Shown here: piece by piece, positions 1 through 8,700 of the stretch
Layout of the letters: each line of letters starts with the position of its first letter
How positions within the stretch are numbered: the first letter of the stretch is position 1
Assembly (NCBI GenBank): GCA_023433265.1
Contig: JAEZDR010000039.1
Span: 1 to 26,710, forward strand
Reading direction: 5' to 3'
DNA from: Bacteroidota bacterium
Lineage (GTDB): Bacteria > Bacteroidota > Bacteroidia > Chitinophagales > Chitinophagaceae
Length of the DNA stretch: 26,710 nucleotides
The notes under the pieces: generated by a model
Told to the model about the DNA's origin: nothing
The model's input: the letters and a program-made list of their open reading frames with translations, nothing else
Database searches by the model: none
Made by a program: the position numbers and the translations under genes

Positions 1-50
1 GTTAGCATCAGTGCGAGCATTGCTAATTTGAAGTTCCTGGTAAATTTCAT
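1..50 (-). CDS. N-terminus of a secreted protein, cut by the window edge
   Basis: An ATG (complement of 48-50) opens a leftward frame that stays open to base 1 and reads MKFTRNFKLAMLALML. This is a basic start followed by a hydrophobic run, as in a Sec signal peptide. Only 16 residues are visible, so no function can be assigned. It lies about 200 bp downstream of the TonB receptor on the same strand, but a terminator-like hairpin sits between them, so it probably has its own promoter. It could be chance, since the frame is very short; the combination of ATG, basic residues and a leucine/alanine-rich core makes a real gene more likely than not. Confidence 0.5.
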   Translation of the reverse strand, partial: MKFTRNFKLAMLALML

Positions 51-170
51 GGAGCGTAATTGTTTATGCAGCAAAGAACCATAGCCAATATGAAGCATTT
101 ATTACGCAATGATTAAGCAATGGTTAACGATCGTGATAAAAAACCGACGAGACCGGGCAGGGGACGTAGG

Positions 171-203
171 AAAAAAGACGGGGCCCCTTGAAGGAAACCC
201 CGT
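171..203 (-). terminator. Rho-independent terminator of the TonB receptor gene
   Basis: Read leftward, ACGGGG (203-198) pairs with CCCCGT (183-178) around a 14-nt loop, and the stem is followed by a run of six T (176-171). It lies about 50 nt past the TAA of the receptor gene. Confidence 0.6.
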
Positions 204-252
204 TGAGACTAAATATCGAAACGAGCCGCTCTCTAAGATTGAAGAGACCCGT

Positions 253-3063
253 TTAGAAGTTGTAGTTAAACCCAAGACTTATGGTGCGGCCGAAATGTTT
301 ACTCCAGATAATCCTGTCATCGGCTTCGTTATAGCCGCGCTTTGTTTTTTTGTCTTCTGTGTTTTCATATAGTACTTGAGCCGCATCCAGCAAGTTGGAT
401 ACCGTGAGTTTGATCTCACCCTTGTTCTTAGCGAACTTCTTAGCCACCTGCAGGTCTAATATACCTCTTCCGTTTTCGTAGATATCTGGATTGCTTGCAT
501 TCCCCACAACTTCTATTCTATGTCCAACTTTGTTGTACATGATAGAGGTGGTTAGGCCTTGCTTTGGTTGGTGGTAGCTTAAACCCAGGTTGACCAGGTA
601 CGGCGATTGACCTTGCATTGGCCTGTCTTCATCCCAAAAAGAGAAGTCGCCATCACCCTTGTTAATCCTTGACCGGATGTAAGCAGCATTTGCACTAAGC
701 ACCAAATTATCCAGCCATGTTGCATCCTGGTTAATGAATGATAGCTTCTTACGCAGATCAAGTTCGATACCGAATGAGTAAGCACTTTCAGGGTTCACAT
801 AACTTACTTCTTTATACTCGGGTGACGAGATAGATCCTAAAGCCTGCTCGATAGGTTTCCTGAAGTTCTTGTAGAAAACCGACGAAGATATAATCTCACC
901 AGGAGTGGGATAGGTTTCGAACCTGAGGTCGAGGTTTGTATTCTGACTTCTTTCTAAATCTGGATTGCCGTGAATGACAAATGACTTGTTGAAATCCCAG
1001 TATGCAAAGTTTGCAAGTTCCCTGAAGTCGGCTCTTGAAACGGTTTGAGAAACAGAGAGCCTAATATTTGATTTAGATGAGGTTTTGAAAATCGTGTTGA
1101 GCGAAGGAAGAACGTCCAGGTAGTTTTTCTTAATGCGCTGTTTTGAGCCGCTCATATCGAAAGTATTTACGACAAAGCCGAAAGACTCAACACGCAGTCC
1201 CCATATTACTCTCAGTTTTTCAGTAATCTTATTATCCAACATTGCGTAAGCTGCATGTAACGCGGCGTTTGCATCGTACTTGTCGTTGGTGTTGGTAATA
1301 TCGTTCAGGTAGAATCCATTCTGGTACATATTACCATCGTTGAATACCTGGTGTGGTGGCAGGGATGCAAGCAATTGGTTAAACTCGCCAGGCGCCTGCT
1401 CGTACCGGAAAATCCGGGCACTGAAATCCCTTTGTTTAACCTGGGTAAGTAAGCCTGCCTTAAACTGGCTTTGCATATTCAGGAGCTTCAACTCCATTTT
1501 ATAGTCCGCTTTGCCACCAATAGTGTGCTCAGCGAGGTAGCTCCAAAAACGATATGTGTTTCGTGTAGCCACCTTGTAGGTTACATCTTTGTTTTCCTCT
1601 TCTCCTAGTGCAGCCTGGTAGGGAAGTACTTTGTAATCCGGCTGATCCCTGGCGGTGAAAGCATAGTTTATGTTCCAACTGATGGATTGCTTTCTCTTGC
1701 GAATTTTATGTTCACCTTCCAATTGTGAACTGAAGAGAGTTTTTTGCTGTACTACATTTACCTGGCTTTTCTTTACATACTGGAGATCGTTATAGTTAGG
1801 CCCTTCTCTAAGTGTGTTAGCATTTTCAAATATCCTGTTGAATAAGTTTTTCAGCACTAGTTTGTGGTTTCCTTTTTTAAAGCCGATGTTAAGCAACCCA
1901 CCTACGTTGGTGGTAAAGGAAGAGGTAGTATCCACATAATTGGAGAGGTAATCTGTGCGGCTAAAATTGTTCATGTAAGCGCGACGTACCCCATATTCTA
2001 TTGACTGTGTGTTTTTATAGTTTAAGGCTCCCGTTACTCCTAATATGCCATTATTACGAAAGTTCTTCCTGGTGGCAAAGCTCATATTTGCACTGATGCC
2101 AGGCAAAGCTTGCCCGTCATAACGATCGCCGTAGTTGTTATTCATTTTCCTGGACACATCCACTTTCTGTTGCTGGCTTAGGTTTCGCCATTTCCGGTTA
2201 GACGGAAACGAGGCAGGAAATGCTCTTCTACCATTGTCGAAGCCAAAATAGTCTGAGCCAGTAATCATGCCGGGCTCGAAGTTTTTACCTGTAGAAATAG
2301 TGTTGTAAGAAGTGCCGAGACCAATGCTAAATGCAGGCCTTGCAGGTATGTCTTTTGTAGACACCTGGATGATACCACCACTAAACTCGCCAGGCATATC
2401 GGGAGTAGCAGTTTTATTGATCATAACGTTATCTATCATGGATGAAGGAATAACATCGAAGGAAAATGTTTTTCTGTCTGTTTCGGTGCTCGGCATGAGT
2501 GCTCCGTTGATTGTGGCTGCATTATAACGGTCATTGAGTCCACGTACAATTACATATTTCTCCTCCTGTACGCTGGTTCCGGTAACCCGTTTCAACACTT
2601 CACCAACATTGTTATCAGGTGTACGCTTAATGAGCTCTGCAGATATGCCATCTGATACGCTAATGTTGTTACGCTGCATTGACAAAACGGATGCTACAGT
2701 TTCGCGCTTTGCTGTGGACGCTGTAACGGTTACGCTTTGCAGGTCTTTTGTACCAGGTTGCAGCGTTACATTGAGCTCCGTGACCTTGCCTGGCTGTACC
2801 GTTACTGAGCTTACGGTTTTCAGGCTGAATCCTGTGGAAGAAAATTGCAGTGTATGGGTCCCTGCGGGTAAATTAAGGTGATAGTAGCCTTCTACGTCAG
2901 TGATGTACTGTTTACCATCCTGCTCGGATTTCACGGCTACCCCCGGCAAAGCTTGTCCTGATTGCTGGTTGATAACTCTACCGGATACTTTTCCAATTTC
3001 ACTTGCCGAAGCAGCGAGCGATATATGGAACATGATTACGAAAAGAAAGTACAGGTGCTTCAC
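253..3063 (-). CDS. TonB-dependent outer-membrane receptor with N-terminal CarboxypepD_reg-like domain
   Basis: A 936-residue outer-membrane receptor that would import an unknown substrate using TonB/ExbBD energy. Visible in order: signal peptide (about 1-20), a beta-sandwich CarboxypepD_reg-like domain (about 24-103, with GKVSGRVINQQSGQALPGV), a plug domain (about 125-240, with YVIVRGLNDRYNAATING), then a long barrel rich in aromatic/polar alternation that ends in Phe (FNYNF), as expected for BAM-dependent insertion. The start is GTG at 3063: an in-frame TGA lies eight codons upstream and no ATG intervenes, while the GTG gives a complete signal peptide. No SusD-like partner is next to it: upstream is asd and downstream a terminator. 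It is therefore better called a generic CarboxypepD-plug TonB receptor than SusC. Substrate cannot be told from sequence. Confidence 0.93.
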   Translation of the reverse strand: MKHLYFLFVIMFHISLAASASEIGKVSGRVINQQSGQALPGVAVKSEQDGKQYITDVEGYYHLNLPAGTHTLQFSSTGFSLKTVSSVTVQPGKVTELNVTLQPGTKDLQSVTVTASTAKRETVASVLSMQRNNISVSDGISAELIKRTPDNNVGEVLKRVTGTSVQEEKYVIVRGLNDRYNAATINGALMPSTETDRKTFSFDVIPSSMIDNVMINKTATPDMPGEFSGGIIQVSTKDIPARPAFSIGLGTSYNTISTGKNFEPGMITGSDYFGFDNGRRAFPASFPSNRKWRNLSQQQKVDVSRKMNNNYGDRYDGQALPGISANMSFATRKNFRNNGILGVTGALNYKNTQSIEYGVRRAYMNNFSRTDYLSNYVDTTSSFTTNVGGLLNIGFKKGNHKLVLKNLFNRIFENANTLREGPNYNDLQYVKKSQVNVVQQKTLFSSQLEGEHKIRKRKQSISWNINYAFTARDQPDYKVLPYQAALGEEENKDVTYKVATRNTYRFWSYLAEHTIGGKADYKMELKLLNMQSQFKAGLLTQVKQRDFSARIFRYEQAPGEFNQLLASLPPHQVFNDGNMYQNGFYLNDITNTNDKYDANAALHAAYAMLDNKITEKLRVIWGLRVESFGFVVNTFDMSGSKQRIKKNYLDVLPSLNTIFKTSSKSNIRLSVSQTVSRADFRELANFAYWDFNKSFVIHGNPDLERSQNTNLDLRFETYPTPGEIISSSVFYKNFRKPIEQALGSISSPEYKEVSYVNPESAYSFGIELDLRKKLSFINQDATWLDNLVLSANAAYIRSRINKGDGDFSFWDEDRPMQGQSPYLVNLGLSYHQPKQGLTTSIMYNKVGHRIEVVGNASNPDIYENGRGILDLQVAKKFAKNKGEIKLTVSNLLDAAQVLYENTEDKKTKRGYNEADDRIIWSKHFGRTISLGFNYNF

Positions 3064-3154
3064 AATGTAAAATTTTGCAAAGCATCAATTGGTGGATTAA
3101 TAAAAGGTTACGGCAATATTTCCTCTTCGTTAATAAAAAAAGCAGCATCGGTTA

Positions 3155-4147
3155 CTAGCCGATCAATCCATTGCTGAGCATATACTCTGCAATTTGTACT
3201 GCATTAGTGGCAGCTCCTTTACGCAGGTTGTCGCTTACGATCCACATGTTTAAGCAATTATCGGCACTTTCATCGCGCCGCAGGCGGCCAACAAAAACCT
3301 CGTCGCGTTCATGCGCTGTAAGGGGCATGGGATAAAGCTGGCTGGCAGCATCGTCCTGCAGAATTATACCTGGCGCTTTGCTCAACAGGTTTTTTACATC
3401 GTCCAGTTCAAATGGCTTGTTGAATTCCACGTTTACACTTTCACTATGTCCGCCCATGACCGGGATACGAACCGTAGTTGCAGTGACTTTGATGCTATCA
3501 TCCCTCATGATCTTTTTGGTTTCATTGATCATCTTCATCTCTTCCTTCGTATAACCATTGTCCTGGAATACATCAATCTGGGGAATGGCGTTTAGGTCAA
3601 TCTGGTATTTATAGGCCATCTCGCCTTTCGCGCCTTTTCGCTCATTCATTAATTGGTCAACTGCTTTCTTGCCTGTACCTGTTACACTTTGATAAGTGCT
3701 TACCACCACCCGCCTGATGCCATATTGCTTGTGTAACGGTTGAAGGGCAACCACCATTTGAATGGTGGAGCAATTTGGGTTTGCGATGATGTAGTCGTTT
3801 GCAGTAATCGCATCAGCATTTACTTCAGGCACCACCAACTTTTTGGTGGGGTCCATTCGCCATGCCGAAGAGTTATCAATAACTTTTATTCCGGCTTCAG
3901 CAAAACGGGGCGCCCACTCGGTGGAGGTGCTGCCGCCTGCAGAGAAGATAGCTACGGCAGGTTTTGCATCGATAGCATCTTGCATACTCACTATCTTATA
4001 CAACTTGCCTTTGAACCTAACTTCTTTACCCACTGATTTTTCAGAAGCAACCGGGATAAGACTGGTAACCGGAAAATTTCTTTCTTCCAGTACCTGTAAC
4101 ATTTTTGTACCCACGAGGCCTGTTGCACCTACTACTGCTAGCTTCAT
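3155..4147 (-). CDS. asd: aspartate-semialdehyde dehydrogenase
   Basis: Reduces L-aspartyl-4-phosphate to aspartate-4-semialdehyde with NADPH, at the branch point to lysine/diaminopimelate, threonine and methionine; cytosolic. With the start at 4147 the protein is 330 residues, normal for the family. The Rossmann loop GATGLVG is at residues 7-13, the catalytic cysteine is Cys126 in ANPNCSTIQM, and the acid/base histidine is probably His234 in MGGHSESVNVEF. An open frame extends 11 codons further to 4180, but the family begins with MKLAVVGATG, so the inner ATG is preferred. No aspartokinase or dapA gene is nearby. A promoter-like TTTG-N20-TATTTTCG lies upstream (4204-4235), about 56 nt before the start. 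Confidence 0.97.
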   Translation of the reverse strand: MKLAVVGATGLVGTKMLQVLEERNFPVTSLIPVASEKSVGKEVRFKGKLYKIVSMQDAIDAKPAVAIFSAGGSTSTEWAPRFAEAGIKVIDNSSAWRMDPTKKLVVPEVNADAITANDYIIANPNCSTIQMVVALQPLHKQYGIRRVVVSTYQSVTGTGKKAVDQLMNERKGAKGEMAYKYQIDLNAIPQIDVFQDNGYTKEEMKMINETKKIMRDDSIKVTATTVRIPVMGGHSESVNVEFNKPFELDDVKNLLSKAPGIILQDDAASQLYPMPLTAHERDEVFVGRLRRDESADNCLNMWIVSDNLRKGAATNAVQIAEYMLSNGLIG

Positions 4148-4203
4148 AATTGTATTAATTCCGAATTCATCAAAATGCAATTCCTGTTACAGAAAAGCGT
4201 CTG

Positions 4204-4235
4204 CGAAAATAGTTTGGGCTAAAGGGCGAGCCAAA
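4204..4235 (-). promoter_or_regulatory. Possible Bacteroidota-type promoter of asd
   Basis: On the minus strand TTTG (4235-4232) is followed after 20 nt by TATTTTCG (4211-4204), one mismatch from the Bacteroidota -7 consensus TAnnTTTG, with the -33 TTTG at a suitable distance. It would start transcription roughly 50 nt before the ATG at 4147. A weak bulged hairpin (4213-4220 with 4229-4235) overlaps it. Confidence 0.35.
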
Positions 4236-4256
4236 TCAAATTATGATAACGATGCC

Positions 4257-4859
4257 CTATTGCTTTTTACCAGAGATTTCATTCCATGTTTGGTAAAGGC
4301 TTTCCTGGGAAGGCCTGTTGGCAGGCACCTTCTGCAAGGGTTCAACAGCCGCCCATTCCTCCTGCATTTGCCGGGGTAAGGCTTGATATAAAGCGGTACC
4401 CTGGGTTTTCCAGTTGAGCATTTCATCGCTCACCTGCCGGATTATTTTTGCAGGATTACCTACCAAAAGACTGCGCGGGGGAATGTTTTCATCGGCTTTG
4501 ATAAAGCTTAAAGCGCCCACAATACTTTCATCGCCAAGCTGAACATTGTCCATGATTACGGAATTCATGCCCACGAGACAGTTGCGGCCAATGGTTGCCC
4601 CATGAATGACAGCACCGTGGCCGATATGTGCGCCTTCCTTAAGCACAACCGTAACACCCGGAAACATGTGTATAGTGCAATTTTCCTGGACGTTGCAGCC
4701 ATCCTGGATTACAATACCTCCCCAATCGCCGCGGATAGCGGCGCCGGGACCTATGTAAACATTTTTACCAATAATTACATTTCCGGTAACGGCAGCCTGT
4801 GGATGTACAAAGGAAGAGGGATCAACTACGGGAATAAACCCTTTGAAAGCATAGATCAT
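4257..4859 (-). CDS. paaY: PaaY-like hexapeptide-repeat (gamma carbonic anhydrase fold) thioesterase
   Basis: A left-handed beta-helix protein of 200 residues. In the phenylacetate pathway PaaY is a thioesterase that clears stalled CoA intermediates. Hexapeptide repeats cover about residues 15-140. The zinc-ligand pattern of the gamma carbonic anhydrase fold is present: His64 (CTIHMFPG), His81 and His86 (IGHGAVIHGATIG), with the 17- and 5-residue spacings expected. The tail containing LNWKTQGTALYQ resembles E. coli PaaY (LAWKKQGTHEYQ, from memory) and separates it from YrdA/CaiE-type relatives. It starts 6 nt after the paaI stop, so the two are almost certainly cotranscribed. No other paa gene (ring epoxidase, ligase, hydratase) is in the window. 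A general carbonic-anhydrase-like role remains possible. Confidence 0.88.
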   Translation of the reverse strand: MIYAFKGFIPVVDPSSFVHPQAAVTGNVIIGKNVYIGPGAAIRGDWGGIVIQDGCNVQENCTIHMFPGVTVVLKEGAHIGHGAVIHGATIGRNCLVGMNSVIMDNVQLGDESIVGALSFIKADENIPPRSLLVGNPAKIIRQVSDEMLNWKTQGTALYQALPRQMQEEWAAVEPLQKVPANRPSQESLYQTWNEISGKKQ

Positions 4860-4865
4860 AGCATA

Positions 4866-5288
4866 TTATTTAGCAGACACATCAATTAGGCGCTTCTCGG
4901 TGCGGTAGCAGGTGCCTTTAAAAAAGCAAACCAAATCGCCGGAAGCATTGGTAACCTCTACCGTGTAAACACCCGTTTTGTTGGTCTTGACTAACTGCTT
5001 TGCCTCGGCTGTGAGAACATCGCCCACAACAACAGGTTTTGTAAAAGATGTAGAAACGTCGAGGGCTACATTGATATAGCCATCGCTGTTGCATGCAAAT
5101 GCGAAGGCACTGTCGGCAAACGAAAAGGCAATGCCACCATGGGCTGTCCGGAAACCGTTGACCATTTGCTCCCGCACCTGCATCTTTATTTTGCAATAGC
5201 CAAAGCTAACGTCCAGGACTTCTATTCCCAGCCACTGGCTAAAGGCATCGGCCTTCATCATTGTTTCTACCACTTCTGTGGGTGTCAT
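4866..5288 (-). CDS. paaI: PaaI-type hotdog-fold acyl-CoA thioesterase
   Basis: Hydrolyses aryl/acyl-CoA thioesters; in the phenylacetate pathway PaaI rescues CoA from dead-end hydroxyphenylacetyl-CoA species. The protein is 140 residues, the usual size. Asn44, the HGG motif (His50-Gly51-Gly52) and Asp59 line up with the active-site residues of E. coli PaaI (Asn46, His52, Asp61), and the flanking FSFADSAFAFACNSDG matches the family helix. It is the first gene of a two-gene unit with paaY (6-nt gap). A perfect 7-bp inverted repeat sits at 5293-5310, just 4 nt before the ATG, and may control transcription or ribosome access. Without the rest of the pathway, the substrate is uncertain. Confidence 0.92.
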   Translation of the reverse strand: MTPTEVVETMMKADAFSQWLGIEVLDVSFGYCKIKMQVREQMVNGFRTAHGGIAFSFADSAFAFACNSDGYINVALDVSTSFTKPVVVGDVLTAEAKQLVKTNKTGVYTVEVTNASGDLVCFFKGTCYRTEKRLIDVSAK

Positions 5289-5292
5289 GGTG

Positions 5293-5310
5293 GCAAGATA
5301 ATAATCTTGC
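5293..5310. promoter_or_regulatory. Perfect inverted repeat abutting the paaI start
   Basis: GCAAGAT (5293-5299), a 4-nt AATA spacer, then ATCTTGC (5304-5310) form a perfect 18-nt inverted repeat whose edge is 4 nt from the paaI start codon (5286-5288). It could be a repressor operator near the transcript start, or an RNA hairpin occupying the place where a ribosome-binding site would be. Confidence 0.5.
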
Positions 5311-5701
5311 AGGAGGTGGACGTGCGAATGAATGGCCTTTTATAGCTATAACATAAGCCGGACTGGGTGAGCAGGGTTGGGCAGGTAGTAAGGACAGGGT
5401 GGGGAAACGGCGGTGGCAGCAGATAGTCAATGTGGAGGCACTTCAGCGTCAGTCCATTGGAAACCCATTGGAAACCCATTGGAAACCTATCCGAAACCCA
5501 TTGAAAACCCAAGGGATGCCCCTCTAAAAATCATAAAAAATCTACAGCAAATCTTTGACGCCTAACAATGATGATAAAACCGGTAAGCACTGATACAAAT
5601 TATTCTGGTGCCTGTTAGAAAGTGAGCTGATAATTGATATTGGGAAAGAATCCTATCTGGAAACTTTCGGTTTCCTGCCCGGTTTTAGCGTCAAGCAGGA
5701 T
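5311..5701. other. Gene-free spacer between paaI and the protease gene
   Basis: Apart from an 11-bp tandem array at 5453-5507 I see no gene or RNA here. Small open frames across it are made by the tandem repeat or lack any start signal and recognisable sequence. The sequence is fairly GC-rich near paaI (5360-5420) and AT-rich toward the protease terminator. Confidence 0.5.
5453..5507. repeat. 11-bp tandem array, five units
   Basis: Five consecutive 11-bp units with consensus CCCATTGGAAA: two perfect, one with a changed first base, one diverged (CCTATCCGAAA) and one with a single change (CCCATTGAAAA). The GGAAA blocks recur once per helical turn. The period is not a multiple of three, which argues against a coding repeat. 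Confidence 0.85.
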
Positions 5702-5739
5702 AAAAAAACAAACGCCTCCTGCAAAAAACAGGAGGCGTT
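5702..5739 (-). terminator. Strong Rho-independent terminator of the secreted protease gene
   Basis: A perfect 11-bp stem (5711-5721 with 5729-5739; AACGCCTCCTG / CAGGAGGCGTT) with a 7-nt loop is followed, on the minus strand, by TTTG and a T run (5708-5702). It begins about 20 nt after the protease stop codon. Confidence 0.88.
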
Positions 5740-5759
5740 GTAATTGAGACTAGAAATGA

Positions 5760-8700
5760 TTATTGTTTTACGAAACGGCTGTGTTTTACCGTACCGTCTG
5801 CTTCAGTAATCTTCAGTACATAAACACCTTTGCTTAGATTGCTGATATTTATGTTTGCCTGGTTAGTTCCTGCAGCAAGGGCCTGGGTATTAGTGGAGAC
5901 CATGGCACCCTTAGCATCCATCACCTGCATTGTGATAGTTTGAAGCTTCACACTATGCATCTCTACGGTTAACCTGTCAGTTGCCGGGTTAGGATAAATC
6001 ATAATCATATTGCCACCCTTGTGATAAGTAACAGATACTACGTTGCTGTAGGTTGTATTACCATCAAAATCAACTTCCTTAATGCGGTAGAAGCTCGTGC
6101 CTTCTACCGGGCTGTTATCTGTTGCCCTGTAGTACAAAGGAGTTGAACTGTTGCCCGCCGCCTTCTGCCAGGACAATTCTACGAAGTCGCCGCCATTTGC
6201 TGAGCGTTCAACCACGAAACGTTCGCTGTTCAATTCAGCAGCGGTACCCCAATCGAGCCTGACTAACTCAGGTAACTTAGTTGCCTTCAAAGCCAGGAAC
6301 GTTACCGGCATCACCGCCTGGATGTTTACAGATACAGTATTCTTACTGAGGTTTGCACACAAAGTAGTTGGATTAGCAATGATAGCTGAAGACAGGTTAT
6401 TGAAATTCTGTCCTACATAGCTATTGATAGTAGCTGCACTGGTTGAAGCATAAGAAATTCCGTACACCGTAAAGCTTCCTGAAGGATAAGTAGCAGGGTT
6501 GCTGAGGTTAGCAGAACTTGCAATTGAGGCAATTGTGTTGTTGAAATTATTTACGATTACATAGCTATAGGTATAGCCTGCGCCCGGGTTAGTGTAACCG
6601 CCCGAAGACTGCACTGCGCCACCCGCAGGAGGGGTAGCTACTACGTTATAGGCGGCTGGTAATGTGGGCTGAGTAGTGCTGTAGGAACCTACTGCAAGCA
6701 CGTAATTGGTACCGGCGGTGAGTGTAGCCGAAACAGAAGGAGCGGCCAGCACCTGCGAACCATTGTAGGTAACATTAGATGCGACAAAATTGGTACAAGC
6801 GCTGGTAGGATTAAAGCTACCCTGATAAATATTAGTTACAACACCCAATTGACCATTATGTGTGAAAGTGTAAGATCCGGTTTGCGTCACGGTAAACGGA
6901 TAGAGGTCGTGCCTGAATCCGCCGCTCCCCGCACTCATGCAACTGTTTGTTTGCGTGTTGAGGATAGAAGTGTTACCGGCAGGATCTGTGGATGTAATAG
7001 AACCATTGGCGCTAAAAGGACCGGAATAAGACGGAGAAAGGTTAAGGTTAAGTTGCGTGCTACCTGCATCAGCCGTAACCGTAGATGACGGAGTAACAAT
7101 TGCGCCTTCAGCAGGGCAGGATGTTACGTTAACCGTAATAGCAGCATCGTTGATGTTGAAAAACACGTTGTCGCGCGCTTTCACCATTACGCGGCCGTTA
7201 GTTGTTGCAACTGCAGGCACAGTAATGGATTCGGATCCATCGTTAGGCGTGTTGGACTTGATAATATATGGCCAGGTAAGCCCGCCATCGGTTGAGAAAA
7301 GAATATCTACATGGCTCACATTAATAGGAGCGGTATTGGTACTTGCGACAGACCATGAAATAGTTGCCTGGTTGGTGCCGTTTGCAGTCCATGTTTCAGG
7401 ACCCCATTGCGAGGTTATTGAAAAAGGTCCTACGTTGGCTACCGTAATAACGATATCGGTAAAGCAAACGCCTCCGCCACCGGCCCTGTTGTCGCGGGCA
7501 GTCAACCTGAAGTTGAGCGCCTGTGAACTTTGCGGTAACATTTCACCGATAGACGTTGTACTGGTTGCCAGTGCTGATAACTTGGGGAAATAACGTTCGC
7601 TATTCGTAACAGGAGGAAACGACCTGAAGAAAGGTTTGTTTCCTGAATTCCAGTTACCACCTGAAGTACCCGGGTCAGTTTCTTCCCAGCTATAGGTGAG
7701 TACATCGCCATTAGCATCTACTGCCTGACCTTTCAATACGAAAGGAGTGCCTTTCGGTATTACCACGTTATTACCGGCGTCGATAACAACCGGTGGCGTG
7801 TTGCCGGTATTGGTAACCGTACCACAAGCTGTTCCGGCCCCGCTTGTTCTAAAAATGCCAATCTCGTTGAAGCTGGCTGCATGAAAATAAGGTATGCTGT
7901 TGCTGGCAATATCGGCCGTGCCGCAGATGCCTGCATAACCCATGATGGTAACACCGCTGCCGGGCTCAACTGCAGTGCCCGGGTTACGTGTTCCGTTGGT
8001 GCAACTGCCGCCTCCGCTGTTTGCGTTGAAAGTATGGTTACCGTTAAACTGGTGGCCCATTTCGTGGGCTACATAGTCAATGTCGAAGGCGTCGCCCGTA
8101 GGCTGGTCACTTCCTGTAACACCGCGCGCTTTGTTGCCTGCGTCGCAAACACTACCCCTGGCAGCAATACCACCACCACCAGTGCTGAATACGTGGCCAA
8201 TGTCGTAATTGGCAGAGCCAATCATACCATTCACCTTATTCTGGTTTTCGGTTAGAAGGGCTACACCGTCATTATTTGTATAACCGTCAGTTGCTGCGTT
8301 TAACTGGATGAGGATGTTATTATTAGCTATAAGCACCATCCTGATAGCTACCTCTGTTTCGTAAACACCATTTACCCTGTTCATGGTAGTTACCATGCCA
8401 GAGAGCGCTCCGTTAACTGTACCGCCAAAGAACGCAGCGTATTCACCCGTGCAAGCCAAAGCCAGACGGTAAACGCGAAGCGTGCTGCCAAGGCATACGC
8501 CGATGGTGGTTTTAGCTGCAAGGTTTGCCTGATTTTCTATTTCTAATACCCCGATTTCCTGGAAAGGCTTAGGACTGAGGTCAGTTCGCGCATAGGCCAT
8601 GTAGTCTGTTTTGTTACCCATAGAAAACGGGTCAACAAACATCTGCCCGGATGTTTTGGACAAAACCATAGCATGAAAACCGAAATCTGTCCAATCTATT

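Noticed and set aside
109..372. 87-codon plus-strand frame at the left end
   Set aside because: It runs across the receptor terminator and the antisense of the receptor C-terminus, and the product resembles nothing.
253..3063. SusC of a SusCD glycan-uptake locus
   Set aside because: No SusD-like lipoprotein or glycan-degrading gene is adjacent, and the plug sequence is not the usual SusC type.
4213..4235. Attenuator or terminator between paaY and asd
   Set aside because: The hairpin needs a bulge, is only 7 bp, and lacks a proper T run.
3843..4379. 178-codon plus-strand frame spanning asd and paaY
   Set aside because: Antisense to two recognised genes and without recognisable content.
5285..5512. 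75-codon minus-strand frame before paaI
   Set aside because: Its first half is just the translated 11-bp tandem array, and the rest shows no domain or start signal.
7057..7593. 178-codon plus-strand frame
   Set aside because: Entirely antisense to the well-supported metalloprotease; its length reflects the codon use of the real gene.
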